Made by a program: the position numbers and the translations under genes. From Flavobacterium fryxellicola (lineage in GTDB: Bacteria > Bacteroidota > Bacteroidia > Flavobacteriales > Flavobacteriaceae): a DNA stretch of 41,161 bases. Positions within the stretch are counted from its first letter, which is position 1. Each line of letters starts with the position of its first letter. This document shows, one piece after another, positions 7,937 to 16,242 of the stretch. The notes under the pieces were generated by a model that searched no databases, had not been told where the DNA came from, and was given only the letters and a program-made list of their open reading frames with translations. Location of the stretch: positions 1 to 41,161 of the forward strand of contig NZ_FRDK01000016.1 of NCBI RefSeq assembly GCF_900143245.1. Direction: 5' to 3'.

Positions 7937-10048
7937 ATGACCCAAACCATTTTACACGCCAAGCTCAAAGACCACTTTGGCTTTGAAAAATTCAGACCCA
8001 ACCAAGAGGAAATAATAAATTGTGTTCTTTCTGGACAAGACACCTTGGCAATTATGCCTACAGGTGGTGGAAAATCAATTTGTTTTCAACTGCCTGCATT
8101 AGTATTTCCCGGAATTACACTTGTAATCTCGCCACTTATTGCGCTTATGAAAGACCAAGTGGATAGTTTGAAAGCAAACGGAATTCAAGCCTGCTTTATC
8201 AATAGTAGTCAATCTGAAGAGGAACGTCAATTTTATATTGAAAGCCTACAATCAAACATCATAAAACTAGTTTATATAGCGCCGGAGAGCTTGTCATTTT
8301 TAGACAATCTTTTCAATAGTTTAACAATAAGTCTCATTGCAATAGATGAAGCGCATTGCATATCAGCTTGGGGACATGATTTCCGACCTGCCTATACCAA
8401 TTTAGGATATTTAAAAAAACGCTTTCCTTCTACTCCTATCTTAGCTTTAACTGCGACTGCTGATAAGGCTACACGTAAAGACATTAGCGAACAATTAAAC
8501 TTAATAAATCCTAAAATATTCATCGCTTCTTTCGATCGAAAAAATCTGAGTTTAGAGGTTCGTCCCGCTTTGGACAGAGTAAAACAAATTATAGATTTCA
8601 TACAAGAAAAGCCAAACGAATCAGGTATCGTTTACTGTTTAAGCAGAAAAACTACGGAAGAACTTGCTGAAAAATTGCAAAAAATTGGAATCAATGCAAA
8701 GGCCTATCATGCTGGTTTAGACAATAAAATTCGCTCTACTACACAAGATGAATTTATTAGTGATGATTGCCAAGTCGTTTGCGCCACTATCGCTTTTGGT
8801 ATGGGTATCGATAAATCAAATGTGCGTTGGGTAATTCATTATAATTTACCTAAAAATATTGAAGGGTATTATCAGGAAATTGGACGTGCCGGTCGCGATG
8901 GTTTGCCATCAGAAACGGTGTTATTTGAAAGTTACGGAGATGTAATTCAACTACAAAAATTTGCCTCTCAAGGTTTAAATGCCGAAGTTCAATTGGCTAA
9001 ACTAGAAAGAATGAAACAATATGCTGACGCTCTAAGTTGTCGCAGAAAAATATTGCTTTCTTATTTTGGAGAACTTGTAACAGAGAACTGTGGGAATTGT
9101 GATATATGTAAAAATCCTCCCTTATTTTTTGATGGAACCGTGATTGCTCAAAAAGCACTATCTGCAATTACGCGATTGCAAGAAACCGAACCATTACCAG
9201 TAATCATCGACTTTCTGCGGGGTTCTAAAAATGCATATATTTATGAAAAAGGATACCAAAACTTAAAAACGTATGGTATCGGTACTGACCTTTCTTGGTT
9301 TGACTGGAACCAATATTTAATTCAACTAATTAATCTGGGGTATTGCGAAATTGCGTTTCATCAACAAAATAAAATCCGAGTAACGGCTTTCGCCAAAAAA
9401 GTTTTATTCGAAGGCGAAAAAGTACAGTTGACAACAGTTCAAAAAATTACTATTGATAAGCAAGAGATAAAGGAAGGAAAAACTAAAACGGTTACAAATT
9501 CACTTTTTGAAATCTTACGAAAATTACGTTATGAAATTTCAAAAGAAGAATCTGTCCCGGCTTATGTGATTTTTAGTGATGCGGCTTTACGCCAAATGGA
9601 AACGGAAAGACCCATGAGTGATCAGGATTTACTAGCTATTGATGGTGTTGGAAAAGCAAAATTAGAGAAATATGGCGATGCTTTTATTAAAACTATTATA
9701 GACTTTCATAAATCAAAAGTAGTTAAACGAAAAAAAGAAGCTACTACTTACAAAGAAACATTAGAATTGTATCAAAATGGATTTTCAGTTGAAGATATTG
9801 CGCAAAAAAGAAAATTAGGATTAAGTACCATTATGTCGCATTTAGCCAAATTGTATGTTGATGGAGCAGCTATTGACCTAAGTCAGTTTATAACTAACCA
9901 AGAAGTATCTAAAATTGCTGAGGCGCAAATAAAATTGGAATCCCCAAACACGCTGAAACCCTATTTTGACTATTTTGAAGAAAAGATAGATTACGGGAAA
10001 ATCCGATTGGCATTAGCCATACTAGAGAAAGAAAACGCAGTAATTTAA
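7937..10048 (+). CDS. recQ: ATP-dependent DNA helicase RecQ
   Basis: This 3'-5' helicase acts in recombination and replication-fork repair. The 703 residues give the full bacterial layout: a helicase core with Walker A TGGGKS (42-47), DEAH (137-140) and motif VI EIGRAGRDG (314-322); the RQC zinc site with cysteines 368, 385, 388 and 391; a winged helix; an HRDC domain at about 520-592 (DLLAIDGVGKAKLEKYG); and a C-terminal helix-turn-helix extension (about 605-700) of the kind seen in Bacteroidota and Bacillus-type RecQ. A glycosylase gene follows after 8 nt, so the two are probably co-transcribed. No exact -7 element is seen; TAACTTTA at 7908 is one base off. Confidence 0.95.
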   Translation: MTQTILHAKLKDHFGFEKFRPNQEEIINCVLSGQDTLAIMPTGGGKSICFQLPALVFPGITLVISPLIALMKDQVDSLKANGIQACFINSSQSEEERQFYIESLQSNIIKLVYIAPESLSFLDNLFNSLTISLIAIDEAHCISAWGHDFRPAYTNLGYLKKRFPSTPILALTATADKATRKDISEQLNLINPKIFIASFDRKNLSLEVRPALDRVKQIIDFIQEKPNESGIVYCLSRKTTEELAEKLQKIGINAKAYHAGLDNKIRSTTQDEFISDDCQVVCATIAFGMGIDKSNVRWVIHYNLPKNIEGYYQEIGRAGRDGLPSETVLFESYGDVIQLQKFASQGLNAEVQLAKLERMKQYADALSCRRKILLSYFGELVTENCGNCDICKNPPLFFDGTVIAQKALSAITRLQETEPLPVIIDFLRGSKNAYIYEKGYQNLKTYGIGTDLSWFDWNQYLIQLINLGYCEIAFHQQNKIRVTAFAKKVLFEGEKVQLTTVQKITIDKQEIKEGKTKTVTNSLFEILRKLRYEISKEESVPAYVIFSDAALRQMETERPMSDQDLLAIDGVGKAKLEKYGDAFIKTIIDFHKSKVVKRKKEATTYKETLELYQNGFSVEDIAQKRKLGLSTIMSHLAKLYVDGAAIDLSQFITNQEVSKIAEAQIKLESPNTLKPYFDYFEEKIDYGKIRLALAILEKENAVI

Positions 10049-10056
10049 AAATTAAC

Positions 10057-10533
10057 ATGATACATTCCTTTCCTCCTTTTGTAAACGCTCAAACAGAAAT
10101 TCTGATTTTAGGTACAATGCCTGGAATTACGTCCTTAGAAAAACAGCAATATTATGCGCACCAACGAAATCTTTTTTGGAAAATTATGTACACCATTTTG
10201 AAAAAAGTACCTATATCCGAAATTTTTGAAGAAAAGATAGCCTTACTCCAACAACATAAAATTGGATTGTGGGATGTTTTGGAAAATTGTGAAAGACAAG
10301 GAAGTTTAGATGTTAACATCAAAAATCACAAAGAGAATGATTTTGAAATGCTTTTCAAGGAATTTCCTTCCATCTCCAAAATTATTTTTAACGGGAAAGA
10401 AAGTCATAAATACTTTTTTAAAAAATTTGGACAAATAGAAGACATCACCTATTATGTAATGCCTTCCACCAGTCCTGCTCATACAATGACTTTTGAAAAC
10501 AAGCTACAACTATGGTCAGCCTGTTTCCACTAA
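10057..10533 (+). CDS. Hypoxanthine/uracil-DNA glycosylase family protein (UDG superfamily)
   Basis: The 158-residue protein fits the small UDG-superfamily branch known as DNA-deoxyinosine (hypoxanthine) glycosylase, family 6. It has the N-terminal ILGTMPG (17-23), then YYAHQRNLFW (32-41), whose asparagine N38 is at the family's catalytic position, GLWDVLENCERQGSLD, and the C-terminal MPSTSPAHT that corresponds to the HPSP-type loop of UDG. It would remove deaminated adenine (hypoxanthine) from DNA. It lies 8 nt behind recQ and 1 nt from the convergent DinB-family gene. Substrate assignment rests on family resemblance only. Confidence 0.83.
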   Translation: MIHSFPPFVNAQTEILILGTMPGITSLEKQQYYAHQRNLFWKIMYTILKKVPISEIFEEKIALLQQHKIGLWDVLENCERQGSLDVNIKNHKENDFEMLFKEFPSISKIIFNGKESHKYFFKKFGQIEDITYYVMPSTSPAHTMTFENKLQLWSACFH

Positions 10534-10534
10534 A

Positions 10535-11050
10535 CTATAAATACCTCTCTTGAAAAATCTTTTGGTGGTGTTTTTGATGTCCAATCATAATAAAACCAAT
10601 CGCACGAACAGAAACATCCGCATTTGAAGCAATTCCCATTCTTTCTAACTGAAATGCTGAAAAACTTTTAAAAAGAAATATATTCGAATGTCTAACTGCT
10701 GAAAATTCAGTTAATAAATCCTGAATACTTCTGCTGTTAGCACTTGTATTGTCTATATAATTATTTTCATCAAACCCGGGTAAGGGCGTTTGATCATCTC
10801 TCGAAATTCGCAATGCCCGATAAGCAAAAATCCGTTCCGTATCAATTACATGCTGAATAATTTCTTTAATGGTCCATTTTCCTTCTGCATACCGATAATC
10901 AAATTTATCCATTGGGATGTTTTGTACAAAATGAATAAAATCGTGTAATGAAATTTCTAATTCATCCATCAATGTGATTTCTCCCAAAGCGTTTAAGTAG
11001 GGAGTATAAAAAGGGGCATATTCGTTTACAGGTAATTGTGTTGATTTCAT
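10535..11050 (-). CDS. DinB-family (DinB/YfiT-type) putative metalloprotein
   Basis: A 171-residue four-helix-bundle protein of the DinB_2 type. The three metal-binding histidines typical of the fold are present: H67 in IIQHVIDTER, and H158 and H162 in GHQKHH near the C terminus. Related proteins include thiol-dependent S-transferases and DNA-damage-induced proteins; the actual reaction here is unknown. It starts 10 nt after the stop codon of ppc, so the two are likely one operon, although no shared function is obvious. It is not the translesion polymerase DinB. Confidence 0.85.
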   Translation of the reverse strand: MKSTQLPVNEYAPFYTPYLNALGEITLMDELEISLHDFIHFVQNIPMDKFDYRYAEGKWTIKEIIQHVIDTERIFAYRALRISRDDQTPLPGFDENNYIDNTSANSRSIQDLLTEFSAVRHSNIFLFKSFSAFQLERMGIASNADVSVRAIGFIMIGHQKHHQKIFQERYL

Positions 11051-11060
11051 TTTATGTTAT

Positions 11061-13646
11061 TTAAGCTGAATTTCTGCTAGCATTTGTATTTCCAAAAAGA
11101 GAACGAGTCACTATTTTCTCATACACTTTTATAAGCGATTCATCAGGAGTATTTTCTTTATTCAATTCGTTAATTCGTAATAAAGCATATTGTTGTATCG
11201 TTAACAATGGCAGTACAATACGTTCTCTTATTTGTATGGATGCTTTACCATCTGGGTAATTTTCCATAAGCTCTTTATGGCCTGCTATTTTTAAAAGCAA
11301 TCGTTTTGTTTCTAAAAATTCATCATAAATTATTTGCCAAAAATCCCCAAACTGCGGATCTTTTTTCATGTAAGCTGTCAAAGGAAAAAATGACTTAGCC
11401 AACGACATCATACTATTTTCTAACAAGGTTTTAAAGAACAAAGAATTATCATATAAATCTTGAACTTTATTCCACTGATTTGTATCTTCAAAATGTTTTA
11501 AAGCGGTACCTACCCCAAAAAAACCAGGAACATTTTGCTTCAGTTGACTCCAAGAACCCACAAAAGGAATTGCTCTTAAATCAGCAAAATCTAAATGTTC
11601 TGATTTACTCCTTTTCGAGGGCCTACTTCCAATATTCGTTTTAGCATAGTACTTTAGTGTACTCATTTGTTCTAAATAGGGAATGAATTTGGGATGATTT
11701 TTGAAACTTAAATACTTTTCATATCCTAAACCTGCCAATTGATCTAATATACTTTTTTCCTCTAAAGTCAATTCATTATCTCCTTTACCAAAAACTTGAT
11801 TCGTCACACCAGCACTCAGTAAGTTTTCCAAGTTATATCGACAAGAATCTAATGTTCCAAAATTAGAGCTAATAGTCTGCCCCTGCACCGTAACCTGAAT
11901 TTCATTATTCTCAATATTCGGCCCTAAAGAAGCATAAAACTTATGCGTTTTTCCACCACCACGAGCTGGCGGACCACCACGACCATCAAAGAAAATAACC
12001 TTAATACCATACTTTCTAGATATTGTCGTAAGTTCTTCTTTGGCTTTGTAGATACTCCAGTTTGCCATAAGATAGCCTCCATCCTTTGTACCATCAGAGA
12101 AACCAAGCATGATGGTTTGCTTATTATTTCTATTAATTAAATGTCTTGCATAAGCAGGATTAGTATATAACTTTTCCATAATAGCATGCGCATTTTGCAA
12201 ATCATCCACAGATTCAAATAGAGGTATAATATCAACTGTAGGATCCTCCCAATTACTCAAACGAAATAACGCAAAGGTTTCCATTACATTAAGCGCACTT
12301 TCATTATTACTAATGATATAGCGATTAGCGCCAAATTCTCCGTTATTTTGTTGAATTGTTTTAATAGCTTGAATGGATTCAATAGTTAAGCGTGTCAATT
12401 CATTTTCAAAAACAGCGGGATCAAGATTTCCACTTGTAGTTGACAAGACCTTAAATTTTTCTTCTTCTGTTAATTCAAAATAATTTTTTGGAAAAACAGA
12501 TTCATCGGTTTTTAAATAATATGCGACGATATCATTAAACACTGCGTCATGTATTTTACTGTTTTGACGAATATCCAAAGAGGCAAAATGAAATCCAAAC
12601 AAATTAACTTTTATCAAAAGTGCATCTAATTCATCCAAATATAAGGATTGATGTTGATCAATAATAATCTGTTTTATTTTACTAAGTTCTGCTTTAAATT
12701 CATCTAAAGTGATAAAAATTTCTCCTTTAGAATAAAAAACAGATCTATAAAGCTTTTGTTCAAGCTGATTAACTAAAGCGCCTACGCCTGAGAAAGTTAA
12801 TTTTCTTTTTAAGCCTCTCATTTCAATATAATAACATTTCAAAATGGAAGTTCGCAAACGCTCTGCTACATTCAAAGTAATCTCTGTTGTTACAAATGGA
12901 TTCCCATCACGGTCTCCGCCAGGCCAAAACCCAAGCTTAATTAACGGGTTTTTTATGGAGTTCCCATCAAAAATATTTTTTTGAAGATAATGAACCATTT
13001 CTCCGGAAGTTTCGTAGAATACATTTTCAAGATACCAAATCAAGCTTACCGCTTCATCAAAAGGATTTGGTTTTTCATTTTGAATGAAAGGAGTTTTACC
13101 TAATTGCGCTAATAATTGCTTGATATCTAATAAATTATTCTTGCGGATTGCCTCTGTTAAATCATTGATAATCCCAAGAACTGCTCCAGGATAAAACTGT
13201 GTAGGATGAGCTGTTAAAACCGTCCTCACATTGAAATCTTCCAAGAAATCAATTAATTCCTCTTGTTTGTTTTTTGCATCAGACTTCTCTTTTATATCTC
13301 GGAGAGATCCTCTGCCTTCCATATTGTTGATAATCGGAAAAGCAGCATCTTCAATAGCATCAAATAATACGATTTGGCGCTCTATATACTGAATGAAGCG
13401 AAACATGATGTCAATTTTATCAGCCTCCGATGCATCATGTAAATAACGTTTAACAAAAAAATCAACTATTTCTTTAGGTGTTTCTTGTTTTTTGAAGCCT
13501 GTATCACAAATATCTGTAAATAAAGGAAGTAAAGCTCCGGTATTATCTATAGAATGAAACGGTAGCGTAATAAAAACACTATTGTAAATATTATATTTCG
13601 ATAGAACGTCTTGATTGAAACGTTCAATTTTAGGTAGTGTGTACAT
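11061..13646 (-). CDS. ppc: Phosphoenolpyruvate carboxylase
   Basis: The enzyme carboxylates PEP to oxaloacetate, refilling the TCA cycle. At 861 residues it is close to the 883 of E. coli. Catalytic motifs: VLTAHPTQ (143-150) with H147, GFWPGGDRDGNP (239-250), the flexible loop LGFSDGTKDGGYL, and the glycine-rich GRGGPPARGGG (555-565). The N terminus lacks the plant-type phosphorylation serine. The C terminus reads NASRNSA, where most PEP carboxylases end in RNTG. A terminator of the upstream regulator gene stands just before it, so ppc should have its own promoter, but no TAnnTTTG is visible in the 100 bp upstream. Confidence 0.94.
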   Translation of the reverse strand: MYTLPKIERFNQDVLSKYNIYNSVFITLPFHSIDNTGALLPLFTDICDTGFKKQETPKEIVDFFVKRYLHDASEADKIDIMFRFIQYIERQIVLFDAIEDAAFPIINNMEGRGSLRDIKEKSDAKNKQEELIDFLEDFNVRTVLTAHPTQFYPGAVLGIINDLTEAIRKNNLLDIKQLLAQLGKTPFIQNEKPNPFDEAVSLIWYLENVFYETSGEMVHYLQKNIFDGNSIKNPLIKLGFWPGGDRDGNPFVTTEITLNVAERLRTSILKCYYIEMRGLKRKLTFSGVGALVNQLEQKLYRSVFYSKGEIFITLDEFKAELSKIKQIIIDQHQSLYLDELDALLIKVNLFGFHFASLDIRQNSKIHDAVFNDIVAYYLKTDESVFPKNYFELTEEEKFKVLSTTSGNLDPAVFENELTRLTIESIQAIKTIQQNNGEFGANRYIISNNESALNVMETFALFRLSNWEDPTVDIIPLFESVDDLQNAHAIMEKLYTNPAYARHLINRNNKQTIMLGFSDGTKDGGYLMANWSIYKAKEELTTISRKYGIKVIFFDGRGGPPARGGGKTHKFYASLGPNIENNEIQVTVQGQTISSNFGTLDSCRYNLENLLSAGVTNQVFGKGDNELTLEEKSILDQLAGLGYEKYLSFKNHPKFIPYLEQMSTLKYYAKTNIGSRPSKRSKSEHLDFADLRAIPFVGSWSQLKQNVPGFFGVGTALKHFEDTNQWNKVQDLYDNSLFFKTLLENSMMSLAKSFFPLTAYMKKDPQFGDFWQIIYDEFLETKRLLLKIAGHKELMENYPDGKASIQIRERIVLPLLTIQQYALLRINELNKENTPDESLIKVYEKIVTRSLFGNTNASRNSA

Positions 13647-13686
13647 AGTTGTTCGGTTGTAGTTGGTTTAGTTAGTTCATTTGTCA

Positions 13687-13716
13687 TAAAAAAACCCCAA
13701 GAATTACCTTGAGGTT
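13687..13716 (-). terminator. Terminator after the Lrp/AsnC regulator
   Basis: On the minus strand AACCTCAAG pairs with CTTGGGGTT (one G-T wobble) across a 6-nt loop, followed by seven T. It lies between the regulator gene and ppc, separating their transcription. Confidence 0.8.
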
Positions 13717-13746
13717 ATATTTATTATATAGCGCATTCAAGAGTAA

Positions 13747-14226
13747 TTACATATTTTTGAAAATAGTATGCATCAAGCGCTTCTTATCATTAATACTTTC
13801 TTCTAGCGAAATCATAGTTTCAGTTCTATAAACACCATCTATATCGTCAATCATAAAGATAACATCCTTTGCATGCTTAGTATCTTTAGCTCTAATTTTG
13901 CAGAAGATATTAAATTTTCCTGTGGTAACAGAAGCAACTGTAACGTACGGAATTTCATTAATTCGCTCCAACACAAATTTTGTTTGAGAAGTATTGTTTA
14001 AAAAAACACCAACATACGCGATAAATGAATATCCCAATTTATCATAATCAAGAACTAATGAAGATCCCATTATAATACCTGCATCTTCCATTTTCTTAAC
14101 TCTAACATGCACAGTACCTGCAGAAATTAATAATTTTTTTGCAATATCCGTAAATGGAACTCTTGTATTGTCTATCAACATATCCAAAATCTGGTGATCT
14201 ACTTCATCTAAACGAAATTTACTCAT
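13747..14226 (-). CDS. Lrp/AsnC family transcriptional regulator
   Basis: A 159-residue regulator with an N-terminal winged helix-turn-helix (about 5-60: LDEVDHQILDMLIDNTRVPF followed by DIAKKLLISAGTVHVRVKKM) and a C-terminal RAM ligand-binding domain (about 68-145, including GKFNIFCKIRAKD). Such proteins bind DNA as dimers or octamers and often sense an amino acid. I chose the ATG at 14226 (MSKFRLDEVD) rather than a longer frame opening at 14289, because 159 residues is the family size and the extra segment would overlie a promoter-like sequence. Its target is not evident; the M14 peptidase gene lies 76 bp upstream on the same strand. Terminated before ppc. Confidence 0.92.
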   Translation of the reverse strand: MSKFRLDEVDHQILDMLIDNTRVPFTDIAKKLLISAGTVHVRVKKMEDAGIIMGSSLVLDYDKLGYSFIAYVGVFLNNTSQTKFVLERINEIPYVTVASVTTGKFNIFCKIRAKDTKHAKDVIFMIDDIDGVYRTETMISLEESINDKKRLMHTIFKNM

Positions 14227-14258
14227 AATTCTTAAATTAATATTATTAATTGCTATAA

Positions 14259-14290
14259 CAAAGTATAAAAATATACATAAAAACAACAAA
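14259..14290 (-). promoter_or_regulatory. Possible promoter of the Lrp/AsnC gene
   Basis: On the minus strand TATACTTTG (14267-14259), one base longer than TAnnTTTG, is preceded at about 16-19 bp by TTG repeats (14289-14284). It supports the start at 14226 by placing transcription inside the longer frame. Confidence 0.35.
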
Positions 14291-14302
14291 AAGACATAAA
14301 TA

Positions 14303-15457
14303 TTATATTTTTATCATTCCGTTAACAACTTTTATGTTATTATTTAAATAAAAATCAGCTTTTTGATTTAATTTAGGAATATCTTCAAGATCATCTCTAT
14401 ATAATGCTCCTTCGGCATCGTATTCAAAATGACCAAAATAGTTTTCTAAATCTCCTATGTGCACGACATAGGCGTTAAAACAAATCTGATTTTCAATTAA
14501 TTCTTCTTTGTATTGTGCTGCAAAATTGGTGATTATTTCGATACCATCATAATTTATTTTGATGTTTTTATACATAAAATCATAAAAAACGACTTTATTT
14601 TGAGGAATATTCAAATATTTGTTAATTCCGTTGCTAACTATAACGTTTTCGCTCAGTGTATTAAAACTTAGAATTAGTGCCATAAAAACATATTTACGAG
14701 TTACCTCTCTTTCATAATCATCTTGAAAATGTCCCGCTTCAAACAAGACAGTAGGTACTCCCAAATTTTGAAAAGTATCTCCAATACAGTTGATATTGAA
14801 CGAATCATCAAAACGAGCAATTTGATTGGGCAAATACTGCTGTAACAATTCATTTACGCTAGCAATCAAATGAATAGCCTTCAATCGAGATTCATTAACT
14901 TCTCGCTCTTTATTATAAGAAGGGGCTAAAAAGGACAAAGTAGCTGGTTTTCCCGTGTCGCTAACACCAAAAATAGTACGCTGATCATGAAGGTTGAAGC
15001 AATAATCCGGTTTAAAAAGCTCAAAAGTTTCTCTTAAGAGCTTACTTTCTGGCTGCGTCAACTCTAGCGAATCGCGATTTAAATCCACTTTATTGGCATT
15101 TTCTCTTGTATATAATGTGGCACCATCTGGATTTAACATTGGAATACTACAAAAAGTAAATGTATTTAGTAATTGGTGCGCCAATTCTGAACCGCTGTGC
15201 AACACATTTAAAAAATCAAACAAGGCTTTGGTAGTTGTACCTTCATTTCCATGCATTTGCGACCAAAGAAAAATTTTAGTTTTACCTTCTCCAATTTGAT
15301 ACGAATAAATCGACTTTCCTAAAACTGATTTTCCAATAATCTGTAGTTGATTATCGGTATTTAATTTTTGCAATAACGGTTCAATCGAATCCAAAGTGAT
15401 GTACCGACCGTGAATAGATTTTTCTTCATATTGTCTAAATAATAATTCTAAATTCAT
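14303..15457 (-). CDS. M14-family zinc carboxypeptidase
   Basis: A 384-residue member of the M14 (carboxypeptidase A-like) family. Zinc ligands are visible: H69 and E72 in SQMHGNEG, and H157 in CFNLHDQR. The substrate-binding NPDGATLYTRENANKVDLNRD (109-129) and catalytic E240 in VLFEAGHF complete the active site. No signal peptide is present, so it should be cytoplasmic, which suggests processing of small peptides or an amidoligase/acylated amino acid rather than secreted digestion. It is divergent from an XRE-type regulator, and its own promoter is covered by palindromic sites shared with that gene. The exact substrate is unknown. Confidence 0.87.
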   Translation of the reverse strand: MNLELLFRQYEEKSIHGRYITLDSIEPLLQKLNTDNQLQIIGKSVLGKSIYSYQIGEGKTKIFLWSQMHGNEGTTTKALFDFLNVLHSGSELAHQLLNTFTFCSIPMLNPDGATLYTRENANKVDLNRDSLELTQPESKLLRETFELFKPDYCFNLHDQRTIFGVSDTGKPATLSFLAPSYNKEREVNESRLKAIHLIASVNELLQQYLPNQIARFDDSFNINCIGDTFQNLGVPTVLFEAGHFQDDYEREVTRKYVFMALILSFNTLSENVIVSNGINKYLNIPQNKVVFYDFMYKNIKINYDGIEIITNFAAQYKEELIENQICFNAYVVHIGDLENYFGHFEYDAEGALYRDDLEDIPKLNQKADFYLNNNIKVVNGMIKI

Positions 15458-15469
15458 GCTGTTTTATTT

Positions 15470-15489
15470 GATTTACAAAAGTAAACATC
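15470..15489. promoter_or_regulatory. Operator site 1 (TTTAC-N4-GTAAA)
   Basis: TTTACAAAAGTAAA within the 20-mer GATTTACAAAAGTAAACATC. It covers the -7 element of the M14 peptidase promoter, so a bound protein would block that promoter. It is identical at 18 of 20 positions to site 3. Confidence 0.6.
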
Positions 15490-15502
15490 TTTATATTTAC
15501 AA
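15476..15502 (-). promoter_or_regulatory. Promoter of the M14 peptidase gene
   Basis: On the minus strand TACTTTTG (15483-15476) matches TAnnTTTG, and TTG (15502-15500) lies 16 bp upstream. The -7 element ends 18 nt before the start codon. Both elements fall inside operator sites 1 and 2. Confidence 0.5.
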
Positions 15503-15509
15503 TTGTAAA
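15496..15509. promoter_or_regulatory. Operator site 2 (perfect palindrome)
   Basis: TTTACAATTGTAAA is its own reverse complement. It overlaps the -33 element of the peptidase promoter and lies 10 bp beyond site 1, about one helical turn plus, on the same face of DNA as that site if spacing between centres (24 bp) is considered. Confidence 0.6.
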
Positions 15510-15683
15510 CAGTCAAAAGTCAAAAAATATTATTAATGTAAACAGTATTCTAGTGTTAATAGGGACAAACAATCGGTTCTTAATACATAAATTTTATTAA
15601 TTATTTTAATAATACCTAAATAATACATTATCAATATTTTAAGCTATTATACATAATTAAAAACTTTAATAAAAAATGGGGAA

Positions 15684-15749
15684 ATGACACGACTTATACT
15701 TGTAATCTTGCTATTTCAAGCTGTTTTAATTACATTTGTAACTAGTTAA
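15684..15749 (+). CDS. Possible 21-residue hydrophobic peptide
   Basis: ATG followed by 20 codons and TAA would encode a Met-Thr-Arg start and then an almost wholly hydrophobic segment (LILVILLFQAVLITFV), long enough for one membrane span. It lies within the divergent region between the peptidase and XRE genes, and its end overlaps the XRE promoter. The stretch AAAAAATGGGGAAATG precedes it, but no promoter is evident. Chance is a real alternative in AT-rich DNA, where Leu, Ile, Phe and Val codons are common. Confidence 0.2.
   Translation: MTRLILVILLFQAVLITFVTS
15708..15738 (+). promoter_or_regulatory. Promoter of the XRE-type regulator
   Basis: TTG (15708-15710) and TACATTTG (15731-15738) are spaced 20 bp apart, an exact consensus. 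The -7 element sits inside an imperfect copy of the operator (ATTAC-ATTT-GTAAC, 15729-15742), which suggests autoregulation. Confidence 0.65.
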
Positions 15750-15760
15750 TATTTAATAGT

Positions 15761-15780
15761 GATTTACAATGGTAAACATC
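15761..15780. promoter_or_regulatory. Operator site 3, overlapping the XRE start codon
   Basis: GATTTACAATGGTAAACATC carries TTTAC-AATG-GTAAA; the ATG of the regulator (15769) is the centre of the palindrome. Binding here would block elongation, and the same bases encode the first residues MVNI. Confidence 0.6.
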
Positions 15781-16242
15781 GAGGATTTTATAAAAAGATT
15801 AGAATTTATACTAGATTATTATAGCTTGAATGCCTCTTCTTTTGCTGATAAAATTGGGGTGCAGCGTTCCAGTTTGTCCCACCTCCTTTCAGGCAGAAAC
15901 AAACCCAGCTTGGATTTTATTCTTAAAATATTAGCCGTGTTTCCTGATGTTGATTTGTATTGGATTTTGAATGGAAAAGGAACCTTTCCCAAAATTTCGG
16001 AGCAGTTTGATAAAAAAGAAAATACGGTTGAGCCAGTGGTGAACTTTAATAATCTGGCTCCTATAACAACGGAAACAATTCCAGAGAATTTATTTTCGGA
16101 AATCAATATCCCAAATCCGAGGCCATCCTTAGAATCACAAAAAATAGAAAATCCAAACGGAAATAAAGAACCTGATTCTGGTGCAATTGATAAAATCGTG
16201 ATTTTTTATAAAAATGGGACCTTTAAAAGTTACATTCCTTAG
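15769..16242 (+). CDS. XRE-family helix-turn-helix regulator
   Basis: This 157-residue protein has an N-terminal Cro/CI-type helix-turn-helix (about 5-62: SASSFADKIG-like helix 2, then VQRSSLSHLLSGRNKPSLDF as the recognition helix region). A long Pro/Asn/Glu-rich, probably disordered linker (about 72-140) leads to a short C-terminal segment IDKIVIFYKNGTFKSYIP, which looks like a beta hairpin. Operators surround its promoter and start codon, so it most likely represses itself and perhaps the divergent M14 peptidase gene. The layout resembles regulators encoded next to phages or toxins, but nothing else here supports a mobile element. A 365-bp gap without a gene follows. Confidence 0.88.
   Translation: MVNIEDFIKRLEFILDYYSLNASSFADKIGVQRSSLSHLLSGRNKPSLDFILKILAVFPDVDLYWILNGKGTFPKISEQFDKKENTVEPVVNFNNLAPITTETIPENLFSEINIPNPRPSLESQKIENPNGNKEPDSGAIDKIVIFYKNGTFKSYIP

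Noticed and set aside
14227..14289. Longer N terminus of the Lrp/AsnC regulator
   Set aside because: The added segment is hydrophobic, not family-like, and lies over a promoter-like element; the ATG at 14226 gives the normal 159-residue size.
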